Shown in pieces: positions 35,679 through 43,790 of a stretch of DNA of 63,408 bases. Under the pieces are notes generated by a model. The model saw only the letters and a list, made by a program, of their open reading frames with translations. It did not search any database and was not told the DNA's origin. Source of the DNA: Bradyrhizobium sp. WSM1743 (GTDB taxonomy: Bacteria > Pseudomonadota > Alphaproteobacteria > Rhizobiales > Xanthobacteraceae); NCBI RefSeq assembly GCF_000473065.1, contig NZ_KI421493.1, positions 24,645-88,052 on the forward strand, written 5' to 3'. Every line of letters begins with the position of its first letter. Position 1 is the first letter of the stretch. The position numbers and the translations under genes are program-made.

Positions 35679-35730
35679 ACTTGGGGGAAGCACCTGGGGG
35701 AAGCACTTGGGGGAAGCACTTGGGGGGAAC
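35679..35730 (+). promoter_or_regulatory. Four tandem 13-bp ribosome-binding units
   Basis: Units at 35679, 35692, 35705 and 35718 read ACTTGGGGGAAGC, ACCTGGGGGAAGC, ACTTGGGGGAAGC and ACTTGGGGGGAAC. They abut without gaps and end exactly at ATG 35731. Each contains a GGGGGAA that can pair with the 16S rRNA tail. Confidence 0.88.
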
Positions 35731-37044
35731 ATGTCGACTGCAACAGGCTCGAACCAGCAAGGCTATTTTCCACGTTGGACGTTGAAGACCTCGGGCGTGA
35801 TCATGCCGGAGGAGCGGCTGTCCTGGGGGCAGACCATTGTCTCCGGTCTCCAGCATTGCGTCGCGATGTCCGGCTCGACGATCATCGCGCCGCTGTTGAT
35901 GGGATTCGATCCCAATGTTGCGGTCCTGTTCTCCGGCATCGGCACTCTGATCTTCTTCGTCATCGTCGCCGGGCGCGTGCCGAGCTATCTCGGCTCGAGC
36001 TTCGCCTTCATCGCCGTCGTCATCGCCGCCACCGGCTATGCCGGGCAGGGGCCGAACCCGAACCTGTCGGTTGCGCTCGGCGGCATCGTCGGCGCCGGCG
36101 TGCTGTACGGCCTGATTTCGCTGATCGTGATGTGGTCCGGCGTTGGCTGGATCGAAAGGCTGCTGCCGCCGGCCGTCACCGGCGCCGTCGTCGCCGCGAT
36201 CGGCCTCAACCTCGCGCCCGTGGCGATCAAGGCGGTGATCGGAGGCGCGTTCGACACCTGGATCGGGCTCGCGACCGTCCTGATGATCGGCGTGGTCGCC
36301 GTTGCCGCGCCAGGCCTGTGGCGCCGCCTGCCGATCATCCTCGGCGCGGTTGGCGGATATCTCTTGTACTTGCTGTTCGCGAACGGCCTCGGATTCGGCA
36401 AGCCGATCGACTTCAGTCAGCTCTCGGCCGCGCCGTGGCTCGGCCTGCCGAATTTCACCACGCCGACCTTTCAGGCCGATGCAATCTTTCTGATTGCGCC
36501 TGTTGCGGTGATTCTCGTCGCCGAGAACCTCGGGCACATCAAGGCCGTCGGCGCCATGACGGGCCGAAGCCTCGATGCCTATCTCGGCCGCGCCCTGTTC
36601 GCCGACAGCCTTGCGACCATCGTGGCGGCCTGCGGCGGCGGCACCGGCGTCACCACCTATGCCGAGAACATCGGCGTCATGGCGGCGACGAAGGTCTATT
36701 CGACCTTGCTGTTCGCCTTCGCAGCCATTGTGTCGATCCTGCTCGGCTTCTCGCCGAAATTCGGTGCGTTGATCCTGTCGATCCCCGGCGCAGTCATCGG
36801 CGGCCTCTCGATCGTGCTGTTCGGATTGATCGCGGCGATGGCGGGACGAATCTGGGTCGAGAACAAGGTCGACTTCGCCAATCCTGCAAACCTGATCACC
36901 GTCGCCGTGGCGCTGACCGCGGGCGCAGGTGACCTCACGCTCAAATTCGGCGCGTTCACGATCGGCGGGATCGGCACCGCGACTTTTGGCGCCATCATCC
37001 TGTATCAGATCCTGAGCTCGCGGCTGACGCGGCGCGCCGGATGA
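35731..37044 (+). CDS. NCS2 uracil/xanthine permease
   Basis: 437 aa from ATG 35731. About 14 membrane segments; family strings SGSTIIAPLLMGFDPN, SSFAFIAVV and the GGGTGVTTYAENIGVMAATKVYS-type loop identify a UraA/RutG-like symporter. The upstream in-frame ATG at 35593 is rejected because its extension would only translate the tandem ribosome-binding repeat. It should import a nucleobase with protons. An SDR gene follows 72 bp later. Confidence 0.9.
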   Translation: MSTATGSNQQGYFPRWTLKTSGVIMPEERLSWGQTIVSGLQHCVAMSGSTIIAPLLMGFDPNVAVLFSGIGTLIFFVIVAGRVPSYLGSSFAFIAVVIAATGYAGQGPNPNLSVALGGIVGAGVLYGLISLIVMWSGVGWIERLLPPAVTGAVVAAIGLNLAPVAIKAVIGGAFDTWIGLATVLMIGVVAVAAPGLWRRLPIILGAVGGYLLYLLFANGLGFGKPIDFSQLSAAPWLGLPNFTTPTFQADAIFLIAPVAVILVAENLGHIKAVGAMTGRSLDAYLGRALFADSLATIVAACGGGTGVTTYAENIGVMAATKVYSTLLFAFAAIVSILLGFSPKFGALILSIPGAVIGGLSIVLFGLIAAMAGRIWVENKVDFANPANLITVAVALTAGAGDLTLKFGAFTIGGIGTATFGAIILYQILSSRLTRRAG

Positions 37045-37116
37045 ACCGCAGCAATGCTCTCGGAGATGGAACAAAAAGCCGGTTCCGTCGATGATCAGGC
37101 ATCCCGGAGATAACTC

Positions 37117-37953
37117 ATGCCACAAACCGATCGCTCAACCTCCTTTCCGTCGCGCCTCGTTGGTCAATACGCGCTGGTGACCGGCGCCTCGCAGGGGATC
37201 GGCCGCGCCGTCGCCATCCGCCTCGCCCAGGAGGGCGCGACGGTTGCCATCAACTATTTCGATCATCCTAGGAGGGCCGAGGAAACGCTCGCCCTTGCGC
37301 GGACGGCCTCGAGCGACCGCGGCCACGGCAAGCTCGATCACATCATCGTCAAGGCCGACGTCGGCAATGAGGGGGACATCGCAGCGATGTTCGAGACCAT
37401 TCTGGCGCGCTGGAAGCGGCTCGACTGCCTCGTCAACAATGCCGGCTTTCAGAGGGAGTCGCCGAGCGAGGCGCTGGACGTCGAAACCTATCGCCGGATC
37501 ATCGACGTCAATCTCAACGGCGCCGTGCTCTGCGCGCAGAAGGCGCTCGCCCATTTCGTCGCGCGCGGCGGACGGGGCTCCATCATCAACTGCTCCAGCG
37601 TCCACCAGATCATCCCGAAGCCCGGCTATCTCGCCTATTCGATCAGCAAGGGCGGCATGGCCGGTCTGACGCGCACGCTGGCGCTGGAGTTCGCCGGCCG
37701 CGGCATCCGCGTCAACGCGGTCGGTCCCGGCGCAATCGACACGCCGATCAACACGGCTTGGACGGGCGATCCGGAAAAACGCGGCGTCGTCACCAGCCAC
37801 ATTCCCATGGGCCGCGTCGGCACGCCGGAAGAGATCGCCGCCGTGTTCGCCTTCCTCGCCTCGGATGATGCGAGCTACATCACAGGGCAGACGATCTATG
37901 CCTGCGGTGGCCTGACGCTGTTTCCGGAATTCCGGGAGAACTGGGCGAGTTGA
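37117..37953 (+). CDS. SDR family oxidoreductase
   Basis: 278 aa classical short-chain dehydrogenase. Cofactor motif TGASQGIGRAVAIRL, NNAG in the middle, catalytic Ser in INCSSVHQ and the Tyr-x3-Lys in YSISKGG. A glucose 1-dehydrogenase-like subgroup is suggested by the C-terminus (YITGQTIYACGGLTLFPEF). GGAG is present before ATG 37117. The substrate is unknown; it may act on the compound carried by the permease upstream. Confidence 0.9.
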   Translation: MPQTDRSTSFPSRLVGQYALVTGASQGIGRAVAIRLAQEGATVAINYFDHPRRAEETLALARTASSDRGHGKLDHIIVKADVGNEGDIAAMFETILARWKRLDCLVNNAGFQRESPSEALDVETYRRIIDVNLNGAVLCAQKALAHFVARGGRGSIINCSSVHQIIPKPGYLAYSISKGGMAGLTRTLALEFAGRGIRVNAVGPGAIDTPINTAWTGDPEKRGVVTSHIPMGRVGTPEEIAAVFAFLASDDASYITGQTIYACGGLTLFPEFRENWAS

Positions 37954-38084
37954 ACGTCAGCTTCGGAACACGCGTGTCCCGCGCGGGGATAGAGGTCAGG
38001 GCCGGGTAGGGGTCTGCGGCGCCGTGTGCTATCGACCGTGGACGACGCTGCCGCTATTGGCAAGCGGCGACACATGAAGGGCTT

Positions 38085-39884
38085 GTGACCACAACCATCA
38101 ACATCAATGCCTACAGTGACGCGCTGGTGGTCCTCGGTACCGCCGGCGTCGTGGTGCCGATTGTCCGCCATTGGGGTATCAACCCCGTGCTGGGCTATCT
38201 CGGTGCCGGCGCCATTCTCGGTCCGCTCGGGCTCGGCTCGCTCGTACAGCAACTCCCGTTCCTTTACTGGTTCACGGTGGCGGACGCGCAGAACGTCGAG
38301 GGTATCGCCAATCTCGGCATCGTGTTCCTGCTATTCCTGATCGGGCTCGAATTGTCGTTCAGGCGGCTCGTCACGATGCGACGCCTGGTGTTCGGGCTTG
38401 GCGGCCTGCAGGTCCTGGTGACATCAGCCATGATCTTCAGCGCGACGCTGCTCTTCGGGCAGAACTCCGACACGGCCGTCATCCTCGGCGCGAGCCTTGC
38501 GCTGTCCTCGACGGCGATCGTGCTCGAACTCCTGTCCGCCGAGAGGCGGCTTTCCACCACTGCCGGGCGCGCCAGCTTCTCGGTGCTGCTGGCCCAGGAC
38601 CTTGCGGTCGTTCCCATTCTGGTTTTCGTCTCGGTGCTCGGCGCAGGCAGCGGCGGCTCCGTCGTGGCGCACATCTCCAGTGCGGTCCTGAAGGCCGCGC
38701 TGGCGGTCGCGGCCCTCACTCTGCTCGGACGGCTGCTGATGCGTCCGCTGTTCCAGATGGTTGCGGGCACCCATTCGACGGAATTGTTTGTTGCCGCCAC
38801 CTTGTTCGTCATCGTCGGCGCAGGGCTTGCCGCACACCAAGCCGGCCTGTCGATGGCGCTCGGAGCATTCGTCGCAGGACTGATGCTGGCGGAGACCGAG
38901 TATGGCAAGGCCATCGAGGCCGCCGTCGAGCCGTTCAAGGGCTTGCTGCTGGGCATCTTCTTCTTCACGGTGGGCATGGCCATCGACTTTCGCGTGTTCA
39001 TGCGCGAGCCTGGTTGGCTGCTGGTTGCCGTTATCGGCATTCTCGCCGGCAAGGCAATCGTACTCATCATCCTCGGCCGCCTCTTCAGGCTCTCATGGCC
39101 GGCGGCAATCGAGATCGGCTTCCTGCTGGGTCCGGTCGGCGAATTCGCTTTCGTCAGCATCGGAATGGCGGCGGCCGGCGGCCTGATCGAACCTCGCGTG
39201 TCGAGCTTTGCCGTCGCCATCACCGCCGTGACGATGGCCTTGACGCCGCTTCTGGGCATGCTCGGACGACGATTGGCCGCGAAGCTCGGTCACGAGCGTG
39301 CGCTCGATCCTGAACTCGCGGTTCGGCCGCCCGGCGACCGGGCTCAGGCCATCGTGGTCGGCTACGGCCGCGTTGGAAAGGTCGTCTGCTCGCTGCTGAC
39401 CAGCCATGGCCTGGACTACATCGCCGTCGATCACGACCCGGTCGCCGTGGCGCGCGACCGCCGCGACGGTCACAAGGTCTATTTTGGTGATGCGACAGAA
39501 CCGGGCTTCCTCGAAGCCTGCGGCCTGATGCAGACGACCGGTGTGATCATCACCATCCAGTCGCGACCAGCGATTGATGCTGTCGTCGAGCGGATCCGCG
39601 CGGTGCGGTCGGATGTGCTGATCGTTTCACGGGCGCGGGATGCTGATCATGCCCGTCACCTCTATGCGATCGGCGCCACCGATGCAGTGCCGGAAACGAT
39701 CGAGGCAAGCCTGCAGCTTTCGGAAGCCGCATTGGTCGGCCTCGGAGTTGCGGTCGGGCATGCGATAGCCTCGGTGCACGAGAAGCGGGACGAGTTTCGG
39801 CTGACGCTGCAGCAAGCCGCCCGCATTGCAGGACAAGAGAAGGCGCGTCCGCTCGACCTCACCGGGCGCCGGCCTCCGCGATAG
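38085..39884 (+). CDS. Monovalent cation:proton antiporter, KefB type
   Basis: 599 aa. The first 390 residues form a CPA2 exchanger (VFLLFLIGLELSFRRL, LALSSTAIVLELLS, AETEYGKAIEAAVEPFKG) and residues about 410-530 an RCK/TrkA-N domain (AIVVGYGRVGKVV, VYFGDATEPGFLEACG). The start is GTG 38085. Related proteins release potassium under stress or by glutathione adduct control; no KefF/KefG-like ancillary gene is adjacent. Confidence 0.92.
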   Translation: MTTTININAYSDALVVLGTAGVVVPIVRHWGINPVLGYLGAGAILGPLGLGSLVQQLPFLYWFTVADAQNVEGIANLGIVFLLFLIGLELSFRRLVTMRRLVFGLGGLQVLVTSAMIFSATLLFGQNSDTAVILGASLALSSTAIVLELLSAERRLSTTAGRASFSVLLAQDLAVVPILVFVSVLGAGSGGSVVAHISSAVLKAALAVAALTLLGRLLMRPLFQMVAGTHSTELFVAATLFVIVGAGLAAHQAGLSMALGAFVAGLMLAETEYGKAIEAAVEPFKGLLLGIFFFTVGMAIDFRVFMREPGWLLVAVIGILAGKAIVLIILGRLFRLSWPAAIEIGFLLGPVGEFAFVSIGMAAAGGLIEPRVSSFAVAITAVTMALTPLLGMLGRRLAAKLGHERALDPELAVRPPGDRAQAIVVGYGRVGKVVCSLLTSHGLDYIAVDHDPVAVARDRRDGHKVYFGDATEPGFLEACGLMQTTGVIITIQSRPAIDAVVERIRAVRSDVLIVSRARDADHARHLYAIGATDAVPETIEASLQLSEAALVGLGVAVGHAIASVHEKRDEFRLTLQQAARIAGQEKARPLDLTGRRPPR

Positions 39885-39959
39885 CCGCCGATCCGGGCGG
39901 CTGTACGCCGCGACTGTCGTGATCTGGCAAAACCCGCCCGCGCGAACTACATCTCCGCC

Positions 39960-40781
39960 ATGACCAATGCTCCGCTGGCAAACCCTCCGCTCCAGGATTT
40001 CATCGGCCGGCACGAAAATCTGTTCGTGCTGACCGGCGCCGGCTGCAGCACCAATTCAGGCATTCCCGACTACCGCGACAGCCAAGGCAATTGGAAGCGG
40101 ACCCAGCCGGTCAATTTCCAGGCCTTCATGTCGGACGCGCATACGCGCCGGCGCTATTGGGCGCGCAGCCTGATCGGCTGGCGGCGGTTCGGTCAGGCGA
40201 GACCGAACGATGCGCATCATGCGCTTGCGCGCCTCGAGGCGAACGGCCGGTGCGGGATGCTGTTGACGCAGAACGTCGATCGGCTGCATCAGTCGGCCGG
40301 CCACCGGCAGGTGATCGACCTGCACGGGCGGCTCGATCTTGTCCGCTGCATGGGCTGCGGCCGCAAGACGCCGCGCGACGAGTTTCAGCACGATCTTGGC
40401 TGCGCGAACGCCGCATGGCTGACGCTCGACGCGGCGGATGCACCTGACGGCGACGCCGATCTGGAGCACGAGGATTTTTCCGCCTTCAAAGTGCCGCCAT
40501 GCCAATCCTGCGGCGGCATCCTCAAGCCCGACGTCGTGTTCTTCGGTGAGAACGTCCCCCGCGACATCGTTGCCACCGCGCAGGATCATCTGGCAGAGGC
40601 CGACGCCATGCTGATCGTCGGCTCCTCGCTGATGGTCTATTCCGGCTTCCGCTTCGTGCAGGCGGCCGCGCGCCGCAACATTCCGATCGCGGCGGTCAAT
40701 CTCGGCCGCACCCGCGCCGACGATCTCCTGACGCTCAAGGTCGAGGAGCGCTGCGAAGCGGCGCTTGCATTCCTGCTCTGA
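39960..40781 (+). CDS. Sir2 family NAD-dependent deacetylase
   Basis: 273 aa. NAD motifs LTGAGCSTNSGIPDYRD and LLTQNVDRLHQSAG with the catalytic His in DLHGRLD. The zinc ligands are in RCMGCGRK and CQSCGG. The length and the CMGCGRKTPRDEF segment fit the class II (SIRT4-like) branch, which has lipoamidase or deacylase roles in some bacteria. Plus strand, 75 bp after the antiporter; it converges with the TetR gene 10 bp further on. Confidence 0.92.
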   Translation: MTNAPLANPPLQDFIGRHENLFVLTGAGCSTNSGIPDYRDSQGNWKRTQPVNFQAFMSDAHTRRRYWARSLIGWRRFGQARPNDAHHALARLEANGRCGMLLTQNVDRLHQSAGHRQVIDLHGRLDLVRCMGCGRKTPRDEFQHDLGCANAAWLTLDAADAPDGDADLEHEDFSAFKVPPCQSCGGILKPDVVFFGENVPRDIVATAQDHLAEADAMLIVGSSLMVYSGFRFVQAAARRNIPIAAVNLGRTRADDLLTLKVEERCEAALAFLL

Positions 40782-40790
40782 ACAGCGCGG

Positions 40791-41426
40791 TCAGCCGGGC
40801 GTCGGATGGAGCTTCAGGAATGCTGTTGACGCCCCGCTCGCGCGCCGCGAGATCTCGCTGGTGCTCGGGCGGTTGATCGCCTGCAGCAGCAGACCCGTCA
40901 TCAGGTCTCCCCATAACAGCGCCAGGAAGGTCTCGGCCATGGCGTCCGGCTCCCCGGCGACGAGATCCGTCGATCTGGCGTTCGCCATGATCGTCCGGAG
41001 CGAATCGCGGGTGGGCTTGCGGGCAATGCTATCCAGCGCATGGGCGACCTTTGGTGCGTGGACGGCTTCGGATATCGCCAGCCGGAACACGGCAACGACC
41101 ACCGGGTCGGTCGTTTCCGTCAGAAGCTTCGTCCCGAACGCGGTGAGCACTTTCGCCAGCATCCCCCTGTCGCGGACCGCGGGCAGGTCCACCGGCGCCT
41201 TGATCCGCTGGGCGCGCTCGGTGATGCACGCAACCAGCATCGCCTCCTTGTTGCCGAACAGGGAATAAAGCTCGCGCTTTGAGACCCGTGCACGCGTCGC
41301 GATCTCCAGGGTGCTGGTCTGCGCGTAGCCACCTTCCACGAACGCGGAAAGCGCCGCACCCAGGATCCGCTTCCGGACCTCCAATCCCTCAGCATCCGCC
41401 TCGGTCGGCTCGATCTTCGGACTCAT
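40791..41426 (-). CDS. TetR/AcrR family regulator of the NmrA / epoxide hydrolase locus
   Basis: 211 aa from ATG 41426, with GGGGGAAG upstream. The helix-turn-helix is at about residues 30-60 (TSTLEIATRARVSKRELYSLFG). Longer readings to 41579 would cross the operator-like palindromes and are rejected. Divergent from the NmrA-like gene; the 112-bp gap carries two GGTAC palindromes that are its likely binding sites. Probably represses the divergent pair and is released by a small hydrophobic ligand. Confidence 0.9.
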   Translation of the reverse strand: MSPKIEPTEADAEGLEVRKRILGAALSAFVEGGYAQTSTLEIATRARVSKRELYSLFGNKEAMLVACITERAQRIKAPVDLPAVRDRGMLAKVLTAFGTKLLTETTDPVVVAVFRLAISEAVHAPKVAHALDSIARKPTRDSLRTIMANARSTDLVAGEPDAMAETFLALLWGDLMTGLLLQAINRPSTSEISRRASGASTAFLKLHPTPG

Positions 41427-41459
41427 CGACGCAAACTTCCCCCTGCTTCCTCTTGACTC

Positions 41460-41508
41460 GGTACCGTGTGGTACCATATCGAGCCTCGTGTGGTACTGCA
41501 TCGTACCA
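41460..41508. promoter_or_regulatory. Paired GGTAC palindromes, TetR operator candidates
   Basis: Site 1 is GGTACC-GTGT-GGTACC (41460-41475). Site 2 is TGGTAC-TGCATC-GTACCA (41491-41508), a perfect 6-6-6 palindrome. Their centres lie about 32 bp apart, near three helical turns. They sit between the divergent TetR and NmrA-like genes. Confidence 0.7.
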
Positions 41509-41538
41509 GAACGAAGTGAGACGGGAAAGGATCGAGAC

Positions 41539-42474
41539 ATGACAGAAGTTATCCTCGTGACCTCCGCGGCAGGAGGCACCCAGGGCCAGACGGGCCGGCA
41601 CGTGTCCGAAATGCTGCTCCGGCGCGGTCATCACGTTCGTGCATTCGTGCGCCAGATCGACAGCCGCTCCGACCGGCTGAAGTCACTCGGCGCCGAGATA
41701 TTCGCCGGCGATTTCCTCGACGTCCGCTCAGTCGAGCAGGCAGCGAAAGGCGTCTCGTCGATCTATTTCGCCTATCCGGTCCAAGACGGACTGGCCGAGG
41801 CAACCGCGGCGATGGCGTTCGCCGCGCGCCGGCATGGCGTTTCCCGGCTCGTCAATCTCGTGATGTACCAGTCGTCGATCGACGCACCGACACCGCGGAT
41901 GCGGCAGAACTATTTGTCCGAGCAGGTCTTCGAATGGGCCGGCGTCGGGCCGCTGCATCTGCGGGCCACCGTCTTCTACGAGAACGTGGCGCGACTTGTC
42001 GGGGCCAGCCTGCCGGAGCGCGGCGCCATCCGCCTGCCGCTCGGAGACGAAAGCACCCTTCTGCCGTTGATCTCGGCTGAGGACGTGGCCCGGGTCGCCG
42101 TCGGCCTGCTCACGGGTTCGCGGCAAGCCGCGGAATCCGCATATCCCATCATCGGGAGCGTCAACTCCATTGCAGACATCGTCGGGGCGTTTGCGCGCGT
42201 CTTCGACAGGGACGTCCACTACGAGGAAATCAGCGACGCGGAATGGCGCAACGAAGTTCTGTCGCGAGGCTGGAACGCGCATGCGGTCGAACATCTCTCC
42301 TCGCTCTGGAAGTCGCTCCGGGCCGCCCGGCTCTCGGCCGAGACCGCACGCTTCGCTGTGACCGATACCATCGCGAAGATCGGTGGTGCGGAGCCGAAGA
42401 CGTTCGAGCAATTCGTACGCGAGCGACAAGCCGAGTTGCTCGCGCAGGCGCCCGCCGCCAGGGCGAAGGCCTAG
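41539..42474 (+). CDS. NmrA-like NAD(P)-binding protein
   Basis: 311 aa Rossmann protein of the atypical SDR/NmrA branch (ILVTSAAGGTQGQTGRHVSEML, AEIFAGDFLDVRSVEQAAKG). Start ATG 41539 with GGGAAAGGA upstream. Members act as redox-sensing regulators or quinone/ether reductases; no active-site tyrosine could be assigned. 15 bp before the epoxide hydrolase gene, so the pair forms one transcript. Confidence 0.85.
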   Translation: MTEVILVTSAAGGTQGQTGRHVSEMLLRRGHHVRAFVRQIDSRSDRLKSLGAEIFAGDFLDVRSVEQAAKGVSSIYFAYPVQDGLAEATAAMAFAARRHGVSRLVNLVMYQSSIDAPTPRMRQNYLSEQVFEWAGVGPLHLRATVFYENVARLVGASLPERGAIRLPLGDESTLLPLISAEDVARVAVGLLTGSRQAAESAYPIIGSVNSIADIVGAFARVFDRDVHYEEISDAEWRNEVLSRGWNAHAVEHLSSLWKSLRAARLSAETARFAVTDTIAKIGGAEPKTFEQFVRERQAELLAQAPAARAKA

Positions 42475-42489
42475 CCGGGAGGAATGCTC

Positions 42490-43596
42490 ATGGACAGACG
42501 CCGGTTTTTGACCGCGGCCCTGGCCCCGCTCGCATTGCAAGCGGCGCCACACGCAGTGACGTCAAGCGCCTTTGCAGCGAGTTCGGAACGGGATGACAAG
42601 ATGACCAGGACGACGCAACGAATTATCGAAGCCAACGGGATCCGCATCAACATTGCCGAACAGGGCGAAGGGCCGCTGGTGCTGCTGGTCCACGGTTTTC
42701 CCGAGACGTGGTACTCTTGGCGGCATCAGATCAACGATCTTGCTGCGACCGGCTTCCACGTGGTCGCTCCCGACATGCGCGGCTACGGCAAGAGCGAGGC
42801 GCCGCAGGCGATCGACCAATATACGATCCTGCATCTCGTCGGTGACATGGTCGGCATTCTCGACGCATTGGGCGCACCGACCGCCGTCATCGTCGGGCAT
42901 GATTGGGGCGCCAGCGTCGCCTGGCAGGCGGCGCTCACGCGACCTGATCGCTTCAGGGCCATCGCCGCCCTCAGCGTTCCGTTCCGGCCGCGCGCCAAGG
43001 CGCCGCCGACCACCCTGATGCCGCGCACCGAGACTGCGCAGTTCTACCAGCTCTATTTCCAGGAGCCGGGACCTGCGGAAGCCGAACTCGGGCGCGATCC
43101 GCGCGCGACTCTTCGCAACATGCTGTTTGGCGCGTCCGGCGACGGCGTGGCCGCGGCTCGCGCGGCCGGCGGGACAGCGACGAACCTTGCGATGGTCCCG
43201 AAGGGCGGCGGTTTCCTGCAAGGACCCGGTGCACCGGCAACGTTGCCATCCTGGATCAGCGAAAGCGACCTCGACCATTACGGAGAGGAGTTTCGACGAA
43301 GCGGCTTTCGCGGCGCGTTAAACTATTACCGTAACCTCGATCGCAATTGGGAAATCACGGGTGCCTTGACGGGCCTTCAGGTCACCATACCCGCGCTCTA
43401 CATGGCGGGCGATCGTGACTTCCTGCTGTCTTCCCCCGGAACGGACCAGTTGCTCGCAAATCTGAAGACTCTCGTTCCTGGCCTGCGAAAGGTCCAGATG
43501 CTTCCGGGATGCGGCCATTGGACCCAGCAGGAGCGGCCAGGCGAAGTCAGCGCCGCCCTCGTTGAATTCATGCGCGCACTGCCAAGCCGCTCATGA
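42490..43596 (+). CDS. Tat-exported epoxide hydrolase (alpha/beta fold)
   Basis: 368 aa. The N-terminus DRRRFLTAALAPLALQA is a textbook Tat signal. The hydrolase has HGFPETW (oxyanion), the nucleophile Asp138 in VGHDWGASVAW, cap-domain tyrosines in YQLYFQEPGPAE and NYYRNLDRNWE, and the catalytic His in GCGHWTQQE. An Asp nucleophile with two cap tyrosines is diagnostic for epoxide hydrolases. ATG 42490 is used because GGGAGG lies 7 bases before it; ATG 42484 is too close. A periplasmic or secreted epoxide hydrolase under a TetR regulator recalls Cif of Pseudomonas. Confidence 0.9.
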   Translation: MDRRRFLTAALAPLALQAAPHAVTSSAFAASSERDDKMTRTTQRIIEANGIRINIAEQGEGPLVLLVHGFPETWYSWRHQINDLAATGFHVVAPDMRGYGKSEAPQAIDQYTILHLVGDMVGILDALGAPTAVIVGHDWGASVAWQAALTRPDRFRAIAALSVPFRPRAKAPPTTLMPRTETAQFYQLYFQEPGPAEAELGRDPRATLRNMLFGASGDGVAAARAAGGTATNLAMVPKGGGFLQGPGAPATLPSWISESDLDHYGEEFRRSGFRGALNYYRNLDRNWEITGALTGLQVTIPALYMAGDRDFLLSSPGTDQLLANLKTLVPGLRKVQMLPGCGHWTQQERPGEVSAALVEFMRALPSRS

Positions 43597-43621
43597 GCGA
43601 TGTGGCTTTCGCAAAGCGTCG

Positions 43622-43649
43622 TCAGGGCCGGTCGAACAGCCGGCCCTGA
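43622..43649 (+). terminator. Hairpin after the epoxide hydrolase gene
   Basis: Perfect 10-bp stem TCAGGGCCGG (43622-43631) with CCGGCCCTGA (43640-43649), 8-nt loop, followed by TTTGC. It is 26 bp after the stop codon. Confidence 0.65.
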
Positions 43650-43790
43650 TTTGCAAAGGGAGGTCGCCAAGCCACGTTGGTTATGTGCATAGGTGCCACG
43701 CAAAACCGCCTTCTCGACCAGCGCGCTCGCTGGTATGAAAATTGCTCAGTTTCACCCATGAATCATGGCGATCAGCACGGAGAATTTGGA

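Noticed and set aside
35679..35730. CRISPR-like array
   Set aside because: The 13-bp units abut without spacers and end at a start codon. They are tandem ribosome-binding units, not CRISPR repeats. No cas gene is present.
35593..35730. Longer N-terminus for the NCS2 permease from ATG 35593
   Set aside because: It would translate the tandem repeat into a G/S/W/K-rich stretch absent from the family. ATG 35731 has an ideal site directly in front.
35551..37125. N-terminal extension of dctA to 967 codons
   Set aside because: DctA is complete from 35550. The extension is antisense to the NCS2 permease gene and has no recognisable features.
43677..43790. Start of hyuA at 43677 or 43758
   Set aside because: No ribosome-binding site there; the family N-terminus begins close to the nucleotide motif, as from ATG 43791.
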